Assembly: GCA_012932865.1 (NCBI GenBank)
Contig: SAXG01000076.1
Span: 1 to 64,000 of the forward strand
DNA length: 64,000 nt
Reading direction: 5' to 3'
Source: Amylostereum areolatum
Lineage: Eukaryota; Basidiomycota; Agaricomycetes; Russulales; Stereaceae
Of this stretch, positions 1-11,937 are shown piece by piece; the stretch's first letter is position 1; the number at the start of each line of letters is the position of its first letter. The position numbers and the translations under genes are program-made. The notes under the pieces were generated by a model that had not been told where the DNA came from, made no database searches, and worked only from the letters and a program-made list of their open reading frames with translations.

Positions 1-770
1 TGGTGTACGACGAGTGCTTTAGGCTTCCTTCCTCTCCATGCAGCCGGCATCTACGACGACGACGCCGGGCCGAAGATTTTCGACTTTGTTGTGTCTTCCT
101 ACACGCCGACGCTCTCCGCACTGCTCAACGCTAGAAGGCGCAACGATAGCACGATAGTCACTCGCAGACCCCTAGCATGCTCGCTGTATCTCAGCCTAGA
201 ATACCTGGTCAAAACGCGTTGCAAGGGACCATCGCGGAAATCGCAGCCATCAAGAAGGTTGTAGGAAACTCGGGTATATATCTGAACGGAGAGGAAGCGA
301 CGAGGAATTCCGTACTGACAGCTATGGAGGACCATAGCTGGATTCACCTCGCTTGTCAAGCGCATCAGCATACTCAAGACCCCGAGCAAAGCGCGTTCAT
401 CCTCCACGACAGTCAATTAGACCTCCTCTCCATCGTGCGCCGCTCATTGAAGCACACGGAGCTCGCGTTCCTGTCAGGCGGCTCGGGATTTAACGGAGAA
501 TGAGGTTCCAGATTGCAACAGGAATGTTCATGTGGGATATCCAAGCGTTGTGGCGACGATGTGGCCGATCGAGGACAAGGATGCGCCCATGGTCGTGGAG
601 GAATTTACTCGCTGCTAATGGAGGAAGGCGGGAATAATCGAAGGAAGGTGGCATACGCGCTTCACACCGCGGTGAAACGTCTGCGCGAACGAAGTTGGGG
701 AGAAGGAGGTCATGCGGTGGGCGTCCTTCTTTCACATTGGAATCTGAACTTGTCCGCCCACGAACGATGA
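1..770 (+). pseudogene. CHAT-domain fragment (decayed)
   Basis: Translated pieces in at least two frames match the C-terminal CHAT domain of the gene at 4342-7106. Bases 1-140 read LGFLPLHAAGIYDDDAGPK and continue towards SSYTPTLSALLNAR. Bases 177-500 read on through the EIAAIKK and WIHLACQ segments to SAFILHD, and bases about 548-730 give VATMWPIEDKDAP and a stretch ending at the TAVKRLRE-like helix. The pieces are out of frame with one another, so the copy is broken. CHAT domains are separase/caspase-like; the His expected after LAC is Gln here. The N-terminal TPR part, if it existed, lies left of the window. Probably an old tandem duplicate of the 4.3-7.1 kb gene. Confidence 0.7.
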
Positions 771-1860
771 ACATTTTTCTGGTCGATGAGACATCTTTTC
801 GCCTCCTTAACTTGATGTATCCGGTCTCGATTTGTCTCTTTGCAGCCGCTTCACCTACTTACTTATCGACGGAACATACGGACCACTTGACAGGGCTCTC
901 TGCCATTTCTACCCCATCGTTTATGCATATCATTTTCGCAGGGCATCGTACACAGGAGGATCGAAGAATAACTACGCGTGCTGATCTCGGACTAGAACCT
1001 CGGAATCTCTGGGAACCTGTAAACGGCGCGTCAGATCCACTCGTCAAGCTACCACGTATTCCGCTCACCTCGCGCGATGCCATCGTACACATTCGGTAGC
1101 AGTCTCACATGTTTCTCCACCACCGTCACCTTCGGCATTGCCAGCCCTCACCCAGATGGACTTCGGGACGCCTGACATGTAACGCCGTACGGGAGGTTGA
1201 CGACGTTGCAGGGTGGTGGGGAGTCTGCGCTGGCAAATAGTATCAATGGAAGGGGGAAATGGGCTGGGCCGGGAGAACAAACGGGGACGCTCAAACCCAG
1301 GCGATCTCGCTAATTCTCGTCTTCAAAGAACAGAGCCAGAGGTCGGTGGGCCCGGCGAGCAAGACCATGCGAGGAAGAGGCCTGTCGTAACAAGAGAGAG
1401 TTATCTTGGAAGCGGCGTACATAGACTACCGATAAAGTTGAAAAGTTGTTTCGTGTCAATCCTGTCGCGAGCAGCGCTCCTTGTTCGACGGTCCAAAGTC
1501 TTCGCCTGCCGCCTTCGCTGCATCTGGAAGGGCTGCGACCCAAAGCTTGCGGAGAAGGTCTTGCAAGGCGGCGAGAGGGTCAGAGAACGTCCATGATCGT
1601 CGAGGGGGAGAATACCCGAGGCTGTAAGTAGTATTGACGATATGCACGGATACGATGACCTGCAGGCTGCGGGCGTATCGGATTGCCTTGAAGACATCGC
1701 CGGGTGGCTTATAGGATTATGGACCACACTTATGAGAGTCGTTTGTGACGGCCGTCGTAGTTCGTGTTCCGTGCGAGGTGAGTTGCGCGAGGACAGAGGA
1801 AGGAATCAAGGATTATGCGACTCACACTCGCAGACTTGAGACTGTGAGACACGGAGTCGG
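771..1860. other. Stretch with no recognised gene
   Basis: Open frames here are short, overlap on both strands and show no recognisable motif. Nothing could be assigned. Confidence 0.5.
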
Positions 1861-3500
1861 TTCGACTTGATCCTGATTCCTCTTTGCTTTACCTTTCACC
1901 CTACACAACTTTTTCTGCCACCGTCGTCGGCTCGCTCGCATCCTGTCCTCGCTTCGACACAAAGTCCATATAACTATCCTCAAGATGAAATTCCCCCCCG
2001 ATTCCCGCACAGCAGAAAACTCACAGTGCCAACACCCATCCCACCAAGCTTCCCCGGGCCAACTCCAGCCAGCTCCAGCCTCTCTTCTTCCGCCTTCCAC
2101 ACAACACAGGCACCTAACCCATGCTGGGACTCCCTCTTGAAGGAACCATCTCGTTCCATCCACTGAGCACGAGTTCGTGACCGGTCTTTCATCCCTCGCA
2201 GCTTTCACCGGCCTTGGAAACTCCATCTCCTTCATGGATCAGTCTCTCAAAGCCATACTTAAAACTCCCAGACCCCGGGTTTGGATGTCAGAATGCGTTT
2301 TGGGGAGAAGATCGTCCGCGCGATCTACGCTCAACCGGCTCGCGCACGACTTCAAGCCCGTCTCTTTTCAAGACGCGATGTCCGCCGCAGAGGTGCGCGT
2401 TTTTTCCTGGTCCGTTTCTCTTTCTAACCTTTCGCCATAGCATACTCGTCACCGCGCTATCTCGAAGCTTTCTTCGCCGTCCGACATCCGCGGCGCGCCG
2501 AAGACATGAAGGATTTTGTTCACAATTCGGAAACCTCCACTGTCACTTGAAGCCCCGCCATGCCGATACTTCCGTGCCCTATCCATCAGCCTCCAGCGTC
2601 CAACGTTTCTTGCAGACGCGCCCACCTCCCCAACACCGGAGACACCCGACACTTTCTCCGACTTTCTCAACAACACTGGCTGCTTCAACGTATAACATCG
2701 GGCGTCACCGGCCGCACGCCAGCTTCCCACATCAATGAGAATATCGAGCGTTTCGGACCGCGGCATACGCAATTCGGTCACACATGCACGTTGACCATTG
2801 CTCTCCCTTTGGCGGGGTCAACTTCTTCAAGGGTCTAGGTTCGCTCCAATCGCATAACTTCGTCTCATAGCCACGGTTCAATAATCCAGCTGGCGGAGCC
2901 GTATCGAGAAGCGCACAACAATACCCTTCATCCGGCCCTCGATTCACCTTCCTTTCGTCTTCTCGCCGTGTACTTTGCATCCGCATTAGAACTGGGAATG
3001 GAGTCAGGTGAGCCACGATTGTAAACCACTCGAAGCTATACTGACCTTTGTGTATATAGCTCGCGGTCACTGTCAGTCCCATCATCGGCGCCCGAGGAAA
3101 GGGAAGGTGCAAATCTCAGGAGTATAATTGAACTGGAGCGCAAGAGACGCCGTTCAATCTCTCTACCACGCACACCGATCGATGGCGCGACCGGCTCGAG
3201 AGCCAAACCAGGATGATACCTCTGGTGGACGTCACACAGACGACTTTTGGAACGACGCAGTCCAAGGTTAAGACGGCCAAAAATCTCGTCCGCCTCGCGC
3301 TCTCATCCGACACCAACCGCCTTAGGGGTACGAGGACGCGGCCGCCCATACCGTCTAAAAGCATCACCCCATCTCCCCTCAATCCTCTTCCAGTTCACAA
3401 GCCGTCGTCCTTTTCGCACATGCCCGCCGTCAAAATGAGGCATACCCATGACACGGACGACCCGCACTGGACCGGCCCCTCGCCGTCTTCTTGATACCTG
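1861..3500 (+). pseudogene. Unidentified coding-like stretch, probably a broken multi-exon gene
   Basis: I do not recognise this gene. Several plus-strand segments read like protein but in different frames: about 2170-2395 (Ser/Leu-rich, ending HDFKPVSFQDAMSAAE), about 2443-2560 (RYLEAFFAVRHPRRAEDMKD), about 2577-2695 (RPTFLADAPTSPTPETPDTF) and about 3061-3290 (basic, Ser-rich, SIIELERKRRRSISLPRTP). A plausible intron sits at about 3016-3060 (GTGAGC donor, TATATAG acceptor). Frame changes between segments could be introns, real frameshifts or one-base sequence errors of the kind seen in the GH7 gene. A start codon and stop could not be fixed. Confidence 0.35.
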
Positions 3501-4341
3501 CAAAACCTTTGAGAACTATAACAACGTTGGTGCTTACAGTTTGGAGATGGGTCGGGCTGAGAATAGATTTAGCGTGAAGGAGACAATCATATGGGCGTGT
3601 GAGAAGAGAGAAAGGTATAGCCGTTGAAGAGTAGGTTTTTTCTTTCTTTACGATGGAGAAAGCTGACCACGCCGTCTCTCCCCGCTACTCTAGATCAATG
3701 CCCCACTTCCTCATCATGGGTATAACTCGTCATTTTCAAACATGAACGTTCGTCCAACATGATGTAACACTCATGGTGCACCACTCGGACTCCAATCGTC
3801 CCCGTCAGTTGTTGGTTGGGGCAAGACGGTGTCAACACTAATAGAGAGGCGCCTGGATATCCTGTGCAAGGTGCTTACTATACGCGGGTCGCAGGGTCCG
3901 TGAATACCGTGACGTTCCAAGGACAGGCGTCCTTGCCTTTTCCCTCTTACCACGACGTTCTTGTATCGTCCACTTTGCGCAAACTATCACATTGCACTTC
4001 AACGTGTTGGCTGTTCGTGCAACATTCGCTTTTCTCCATCATGCCCGTCGAGCGCGACTCAAATTTTCACAGCTCCTTGCGGTTCTACCTCGTCGTTTGG
4101 CATCTTAATCCACATCCCCTTCTCCCTATCAAATTTCCCTTCAATCGCTTCAAGTATAACTACTCTCGTTCGGGGGGTATGTTCCTTCATAAGTCAAACG
4201 TACAGGATGTGCGGCCTGATCGATGATCGCTCGTATAGGTCACAAAGGTCTCGAGACCTCAGTTACGTCTTAAGCCTCATTAAACGTCCCTCTTCACTGG
4301 GATCAACCCTACCGAATCCCTCGGCGTGCCTAATAAAACAA
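3501..4341. other. Stretch with no recognised gene
   Basis: Short overlapping ORFs only, with no motif. It may hold the upstream region of the TPR-CHAT gene that starts near 4342. Confidence 0.4.
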
Positions 4342-7106
4342 ATGGTCAGTTTCCGTTAATATATCATTGTTTGCCCCGTCACTAACACCTACGACCAGGC
4401 AGAGGATGACGTGCTGTCCGATCCCGTATCTCATGACGACGGGCCCTCAACAGTCATCGTCGGCATCTTCTTCTTATGAGCATGCTGAGCAGTTGAGCGC
4501 CGCGGGTCCTGTCAGGTCCTCCATCTCCCGTACGTTGATAAGCCATGTCGAGGCTAATGACCTACGATCCCTCCTTGAGGTATGGTTAGTGTCAACTTTG
4601 ACGATTGTGCGAAACCTGATCTTTTCGCAGAGCAGTACCAACATCGATCTGCACGACACCGTCGAGTCAAGACTGGCGTATATCGCGACGCTGACGTCTG
4701 ACGATTGTAACCTGGAAACGCTCAATGTCATCGGCGCCTTTCTATCGAAACGCTTTCAGGAGCGGGGTGAACTCGTAGACATCCAGGCTGCCATCAATAC
4801 CTACCAGCATGCCGCAACACTGACCCCAGACGATCACTCGTATCAAGCCGCATGTCATAATGGCCTCGGGAACGCATTATTGGCATGCTTCCAACGCTCA
4901 GGAGACCTCGTGGATGTAGAAGGCTCGGTCAACGCTCACCGACAGGCTATCCAACTCACACCGGAAGGTGATGCGGACAAAGCCGGGCATCTCAACAACC
5001 TCCCTTCTGGCTCGATTTCAATACTTAGGAGACCAGGCCACCCTTGACAGTGCAATCAGTGCTCAACAACAGGCTGTCAACCTTACTCGTGATGACCACC
5101 CGGACAAGACCGTGTTCCTCAACAACCTTGGAAACTCTTATCAGACCCGATTTCTGTGTTTACATGACCTCATTGACCTTCACAGCGCCATCACCGCTCA
5201 GCAGCAAGCTGTCGAATACACACCCGAAGACCATCCAAACAAGTCAGCATTCCTCAACATCTTTGGAAACACCCTCGTGCATCGATTTGAGCTCCTAGGA
5301 GAAGTCGTTGACCTCGACAACGCCATTATTGCTCATCAACGGGCCTTGGAATTTATTCCCGAGGGGCACGCTGACAAGGCTGGTCGTCTCAACAACCTCG
5401 CGAACTCCTTCCAGACCCGATTTCGGCGTTTAGGAGAGGTCGATGACCTCGACAATGCCATCCGTACCCAGCAGCGCGCTATCGACCTTACTCCCAAAGA
5501 CGATATGGGCACGATTAGCTTCCGAAGACCCTGCGCTTTCACCGTTGGATGCCTACAAACTGATCATGGAACTCGTACCACGGCTGGTCTGGCCTCATTT
5601 CAAGCTTCACCGCGACCATGAACATTTCACGTCCATTACGGTTGCCGTGAGCGAGGCCACCGCTGCCGCAATCATATATGGCGATCTTGCATCTGCGCTC
5701 GAATGGGTGGAGCAAGGTCAATGCATGGTCTGGGGGCAGACATTGCAACATCGTGCGTCTCTCGAAGCCTTACATGCTGTGGACGCAAAGCTTGCGGATG
5801 ATCTGGAAGGCGTTTTACGAGAGCTCGAAAAGGCAGGGGTTCAGGGCGGCGATTCTAGCAATGTTTCCCCAGAGATTGAGGCGCAGAGACACCGCCGGTT
5901 TGCGGAGGAATACGATCGGGTGGTCGCGAAAGCCCGCAAGCTCCCTGGCTGTGAAGGCTTCCTGCGGCCGAAGACGTTGGCCGAGCTTCGCGGTGCCGCT
6001 GATTCTGGCCCTGTGGTCGTCGTCAATGTCGGCCAGCAGCGCTCCGATGCGCTGGTCCTTCGCCGTTCTTCGGATGAAGTGATCCACGTCCCCCTTCCCG
6101 CTCTTAATCACGAAACCGCAGACCGTTGGCGGGACGTGCTCGACCGGTCACTCAAAAGCTCAACGTCAGGTGTCGGGGCTGGCGATACCACGATCGTTGC
6201 GGTCGCCAACGGAGAGATATCGCAGGTTTTGGCAGAGCTTTGGTCAAGTGTCTTGCAGCTGGTTCTTCGCGAGCTCAAGGTAACGCATCCATGCCATTAT
6301 TTAACAATATTCCTCTACTAACAACCCGATCGGCATTCATAGCTGTTAGTGTCAAGAACGACGGGTGATCTACCCCATATCACTTGGTGCGCAACGGGGC
6401 CACTGGCCTTCCTTCCTCTCCATGCTGCAGGCCTTTACGACCAGCAAGGAGGACCACATACACTCTCACTGCCCTACTCGAAGGTGGAAAGAAGCGTCCT
6501 CAAACTTCCATCCCCAGCGTCCTCGTCGTCTCCCAGCCTGGAATGTCAGGTCAACATTTATCACCGGGAACCATGGACGAAATTGCCGCCATTGAAGAAT
6601 GTGTTGGAAAACCGGCATTCTGCTGGATGGACGGAGAGCAGGCAACCAAGGACGCCGTGCTCAAAGCCATGACGGAACACGACTGGATCCACCTCGCCTG
6701 TCGCATCGCGTATCACCCCATGAAGAGCGCCTTCATCCTTCACGACGGCCGAATGGAACTCGTGGACATAATGAAGGGGTCGCCCAACCACACGGACCTT
6801 GCAGTGCTCTCCTCTTGCCAGGCAACCGCAGGAGCGGAGGAGCTTCCAGAGGAGACGATCCCTCTCCTATCGGCGGAAATGTTCATGGCCGGATATCGCA
6901 GCGTCATCGCGACACTATGGCCAATTCCTGACGGCGACACCCTCGTCTTCGCGAGGGAGTTGTATTCGCGACTGGTGGACGATGCTCACAGTGGTGACGA
7001 GTGGAAGACAGCATATGCGCTGCACGACACGGTGAAGCATTTGCGCGACGAGGTCGGGGAGGGCGAGTTTATGAGATGGGTGCCCTTTATTCATATTGGT
7101 CTGTAA
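4342..7106 (+). pseudogene. TPR-CHAT protein gene, frameshifted
   Basis: Member of the large basidiomycete family with N-terminal tetratricopeptide-like repeats and a C-terminal CHAT (caspase/separase-like) domain; substrate unknown. About four to five ~43-residue repeats occur at 4670-5500, each ending in a variant of LNNLGNSYQTRF followed by DLDNAI. The CHAT domain spans about 5980-7100 (FLPLHAAGLYD, EIAAIEECV, WIHLACR, VLSSCQAT, AGYRSVIATLWPI). A clean intron lies at 6280-6342 (branch CTAAC); others are likely at 4345-4398 (just after an ATG at 4342) and 4580-4630. The frame shifts near 5010 (an apparent 8-nt loss), near 5500 and near 6455, so the gene is broken as sequenced. The usual CHAT His after LAC is Arg; the Cys of SSCQ is kept. 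Family call sure, functional state doubtful. Confidence 0.75.
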
Positions 7107-8347
7107 ACGATGTTATACGTAGGTGGTCCAGGTACTTTGGCTGTAGTTTGTTCCTTACCTGACTCTATCACTATGCAGGTGATACACCGGTGCGCGCCTA
7201 GTTTTTACACGACAAGTTTACCTTACTCCCTAGTCTTCTTTCTCATTAATACCTTCAATTCGAAGTTCGTATGTATAGCCTGAAAACTGAGGCTGACGCG
7301 TAATCAACGCGGGTGGCACAGTGTCGAATCTCCGTCAGAACCAAGCCCGAGAGTAGATGACGAACGGTTCATTTGCGATTTTGCCCCAGGCAGCCCTCGG
7401 CGGCCTCGGAATCTGCAAAGAGGAGTTGCTTGCCGGCGGCAAACTCGAAAAACCAACCCGGTGGACCGGCGGCATGACGAGGGTACCATCACGTACCGAT
7501 TTGGGTCCAAATGCTGTCCATATTTGGGAGAATGCCGCTGTGCCGATCGTACGAATACGGTGTTCCTGACCTCCGAGTCCGAATCGGCCAATGGCAAGCG
7601 CCAACACTCCTTCACGCTGACATCCAGCACTCTGAGTCTCGGACCTCTATGGGCCACCATGTTCGATATCTCCACCATCTTGCGACTCGGAAGGGTCATT
7701 AATGTCGCCCATTGAACTACTGATGTTCGTTCGAGGCTTCGAACCGGGATTCGATATTGCCGACATGGACCTCAAGGAAGGAGCCTTCGGTCTGCCATCG
7801 CCCAGTGTTGTTCAGCAGGGACGTCCGGGCAGCCTCGGTGGTCCTGGGAGCACCAAGGATCGTGTGTACAGTGCGTATGCACTCCGTACGTACGGTTGTT
7901 GTGTTAAAGTGGTACAGATTGGTTGATATTTAGTCTCCGCAGATCTGCAACCCACCGCACCGCAGACCTTACTTCGACAAACACACATCCACTCTCTCTT
8001 TTCATCTTCGTCCACGCAATTTTGGCTGGCCTCAAAAATGAAACGATCTCTTTCCGACTCGGACCGGCCCCGCGCGCCTTCAAGCTTCATGATGTTCTCT
8101 GATTGACCTCGTATTGGCGCTGGTTGGCGTTGCAAGGCTTACGTCTTAGTCGCCCGCACATACAGCTGGTTCTCGTACCTTCATGTTTTCTTGGAAACGC
8201 TTTACGGTACGTTACTGTCTTAGGAGTTCGGGCTCTTGACCACTCCGCGGTGGCGTGCTGTTCCTTATAACTTCGGGACTCTCTGCACGTTCAAAGCGTC
8301 GTCTCCTTTCCCATCCTTCATCCTGACCATTTCTCTCAACAGGAGGC
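7107..8347. other. Intergenic stretch, nothing identified
   Basis: ORFs on both strands at 7304-7715 overlap each other and show no known motif; one minus-strand frame (7335-7607) ends in the protein-like NEPFVIYSRAW but I cannot identify it. The last ~200 nt are the upstream region of the transcription factor starting at 8348. Confidence 0.4.
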
Positions 8348-10928
8348 ATGTCTTCACAAGATACAAAGCCCGTCAAACGGTCTCGAAAGATACGCAACTG
8401 CGAACCATGTAGAACCAGCAAGCTTAAATGCGACAGGCGAGGATCTTTCCCTCTTGCGTATATGCTGCGTCCTTATGTTCCATTAGAGGTCACCCTTGCT
8501 CGTCGTGCATAATAAGGGGCAAGTCTACAACCTTGGCTCGTTTTGTTCTGTTGCTGACAGTGCCGTCCCATTTATTAGGACACGCGTCGCTCTGTCGTTC
8601 TGTCGACGATCCAGAGACATCCACATCGAGAGAGACTATAACGTGCGTATCATACTACGCTGTATTGACCATCCTGACACATCCGGATCCGCAGACCTAT
8701 CAGCGCTAGCTCTGAATTCAAGAAGATTCGGCAATCGCTTGCTCTACTAGAATCCCGACTTGAGCAAGAACTTTCGTCGCCAGACCCTCAACCTATGGCT
8801 CCGGCATTGCAGCCAGGGGTGTCTTCCGATTCCAAGCATTCAACTTACCCCAGACCAGGTTGGCCGTCCCGCCACACTCTCCGAAGAGGATCTACCCACT
8901 GGATGTCGTACTTCGACATGATTGTACGTTCCTTATTAGCCTACACCGGTGGACTGTTCGTTGACATGCGTCGTTCAGGAATCTTCACAGAAAGGCGATG
9001 GTTCGGACTATTGGGACGCGCCGGACAAGGACATACCCCCAGATGTGATGGGCGCACGGTACGCAACGGATAGTGATCTCGTCAACCAGCTTCCGTCGAT
9101 GAAGGTCATCGATAGTCTTGTGGATTACTACTTTGAACATTCGAATTGGATCTACAGGTGAGCTTCTTCTCCTGGGCTACTTTTTCTTCCGCGATGGTCA
9201 CACTGAACAGCCTTTTGTGCAGATACGTACATGAAGCGGCATTCACAGTTCAATGGGCACGTTACAAGACCGGCGACTATCCCTCTCGCCTCATCCTTGC
9301 GATGGTATGCGTTCTCATGGCCATCGCACTTTGCCACCTCCCCGACGGACATGAAATCCTGGGCGAGCTCTCCGACCCCCGTAGCGAGCTGAACTCCCGC
9401 TACTACCGCTCGATGTTGGATTTCCTAGCACGCGAGCCGATGGACTCGACTCAATACGGCCTTGAGATGGTCGAACTGCTTTTGGCCCAATATCATTATC
9501 TGACGCTTACCCAAGTGGAATCAGAGGAACTGTGGTACCTCAAAGGCAGGCTCGTCACCATTGCGCTGGCGCTAGGCCTGCACCACGAACCAGAAGATGA
9601 CAGCATCCCGGAGCTGAACGAGAGGAGGCGGTGGGCGTGGTGGAATGTCCTCTGCGTCGATAGGCAAGTCCATCTGTCCACACAATGACGCAAGTCTCTC
9701 AACCCATTTCGTGGATAGATGTCAAGCATTTATCATGGGCCGTCCGCTCAGCATCGCATCACATCATTTTAACACACGACTGCCCTACTCTACCGGTCAC
9801 TCAAGCGACAAAGGACGCATGCATGTTGGATCGATTGCCCTCCTCCGCCTATATCACCTTGTCGGGGAGTTCATGTTCGACGTTACGTCTTTCCAATCTG
9901 TACCCTATGGTACAATCTTAGACAAGGACAACCTCCTCCAAGAATGGTTCGACACCCTCAGTTCCGAGCTCAGCCTCGATGATCAGTCCCTCGCCCGTAG
10001 TCTCTCCTCCTCTATTCTCAGTATTCGCCGCTTTGCCATCCAAGGCCTTGTCCTCCGCACACACTTCTTCCATGCACGTTTCACCCTTCATCACGCTGCC
10101 AGCGTCCCCCTGCAGCAAGACTCGCCGGAGAAGACGACAAGTATGAACATGGCGGTCGAGGCCGCCGGAAAGCTTATAGCATTGGTCCTGCATATACAGC
10201 CGCAAGACCTAGGGGAATCCTCTGCCTCCGTCATGACCTATCTTTCGATGATTCCATATCATGTCCTATCCTCCGCCCTTTTCCTGGCACTTCTCATCTT
10301 GGATGATCCATTCAAACCTTCGCACCAGACCTTCCGGCACAATATCGGCGACGCTGTGCTCGAACGTTTCGCAGGCAAACCTTACGCAGACAAGGCGCTC
10401 TCCATCATGCGCGTCATGGCGCCTTTGTGTTCCGAATTAGCCGTGCTGGAGGGTAGGGAGGAGTTCCAGAAGAAAAAAGCAGACGCGCTGGCCCAGGTCA
10501 ATGCATTCGCATTCCCTGACAATCCTGCCGCCGCCACGCGGTCGATGTCCTTTACGGCAACACCGATGTCAATGACGTCCCACGCGTCCTCGCCGCTCAC
10601 GTCCGTCGTCACGTCTAGCCATACAACCCCGTCGACCTCATGGACAGCATTTCGTATGGCAGGGAGTGGAAGCACCACCGCGAATGACACGGGAGGAGCG
10701 GGCTTTGCGGGAGCGACACAGAGACGTATACGGAGCGGCTCCGATCCCCTCAGTCTCTCATCCTTCACTGGACTCGGATACTCCATGAGCGGAGGTAGCA
10801 CGCTGGATCCATCGTCGGGATTCACATTCGAGCAGGAGGAGGCGCAAGCGCAGGGGGCGGGGGCGGTAGACCTTGGGGACGATTTCGTGTGGCCCGGAGA
10901 CTTAATGGGCGATTTCGGGGAGTTTTGA
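8348..10928 (+). CDS. Zn2Cys6 fungal-specific transcription factor
   Basis: Nuclear DNA-binding regulator. The start ATG opens a basic stretch followed by CEPCRTSKLKC, and exon 2 supplies PCSSC, the zinc-cluster pattern C-x2-C-x6-C-x5-C-x2-C; the expected sixth Cys is Leu as read. A short coiled-coil helix (SEFKKIRQSLALLESRL) follows, then the fungal_trans middle homology region from DIPPDVMGARYATDSDLVNQ through FEHSNWIYR to about 10500, and a Ser/Thr/Gly-rich tail ending in an acidic, Trp/Phe-containing segment (DLGDDFVWPGDLMGDFGEF) that could activate transcription. Proposed introns: 8437-8486 (GC-AG), 8643-8694, 8924-8978, 9158-9222 and 9664-9718 (GC-AG with GCAAGT donor). All join in frame, so the gene looks functional. 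Target genes are unknown; the GH7 gene lies 1 kb downstream, which alone proves no link. Confidence 0.88.
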
Positions 10929-11864
10929 TCGTTCTGGAAAACGAGTATTCTCGGTGGTGTGGTTTCGTATGTACGTGTTTGCTCTCGGTCGTTGTATGCT
11001 GCTGAAATGTGTAACCTTGTTTTTATTGGACGTCAAAGGGCTGCTGAGGGGCGACACGGTTAGCTAGCTTTGACTTCGTCGGAGAAAGATGCCGACGGCA
11101 TCCTCTTCCAGGAGCTTTGCTTTCTCCCAACATCATATTCCTCAACCCGCGTGACGCACCCTGCCCGATCTTCGGTGTTTGGGCTCTGCGCTGAGAATCA
11201 TCTGAGCGCCGTTTCTTCGAGAACGGTGCGTATATTCGGACCTTTCGCCACTCGCGCCGCCTTGACATCGGTGAAGGTATTTTTTCTGCCGTATGGCATT
11301 ATAAATAGCAGCGCGGTCACAAGGACCCAGGGCTCTGTTTGTTCACACTCCCTTGCTTATTTTAGTGCGTGTGTTCAGGGAACGCACGGACCAACCCGCG
11401 TTTCCGCCAGCCCGCGAGCGTACGTCTTGCGTTACATGTCGCGATTTCGATAACCAACGCACGCGCCGACGGTCCCGGTATCTGTCCTCTGGTTCACGCC
11501 TATCTTTCGGGGGCGTTCCTTCCCTCTGCGGAGAGCACAACCTGACGTGCTCGTCCCTCCGAGCTCGAGCACCAGCCGTCCGCCGCGCGCAGAATACTCG
11601 GCTCGCCCCTCGTAAGTGCGCGCAAACGATCTGATCCTCCGACTGGCCACGTCGAACCAAAAACGTGTATTCTCGGGAGGTCGTCGGATGCTTTCCCCCC
11701 ATGGCCGAGCCTGCGTTCGGATGTTCTTGTTATTTCTCCGAGCACGCAGCTGTTCAAGCGTTCGGTCCTCTCTCCGCACGCACAAGGCCGAAGCAAGTGT
11801 ACCGCGACGACCGTGCCATCGCGAAGTTCTTTGTCAAAAATATCCGCCCCGTATGTCCCATGGG
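10929..11864. other. Intergenic / GH7 upstream region
   Basis: No convincing gene. A TATAAATAG sits at 11300-11308, but no good ORF follows it closely. The right part is the promoter region of the GH7 gene. Confidence 0.5.
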
Positions 11865-11872
11865 TATATAAG
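11865..11872 (+). promoter_or_regulatory. TATA box of the GH7 gene
   Basis: TATATAAG lies 66 nt upstream of the GH7 start codon, leaving a short leader of about 35-40 nt, as usual for strongly induced fungal secreted enzymes. Position and sequence are seen directly; function is inferred. Confidence 0.65.
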
Positions 11873-11937
11873 ATGACCGGGGGCACCCCCCACCATCCTC
11901 ATCGGTCAGCCGAACTCGCCAGACACCCTCGAGCAGC

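Noticed and set aside
3220..3300. Possible MAGE/Nse3-like segment (KNLVRLALSS)
   Set aside because: Only about ten residues resemble the family; the rest does not follow.
7735..7760. tRNA-like TTCGAACC element
   Set aside because: No acceptor or D-arm partner sequences around it; no tRNA fold.
11023..11886. Overlapping ORFs on both strands upstream of the GH7 gene
   Set aside because: GC-rich random openness; they contradict each other and contain the GH7 TATA region.
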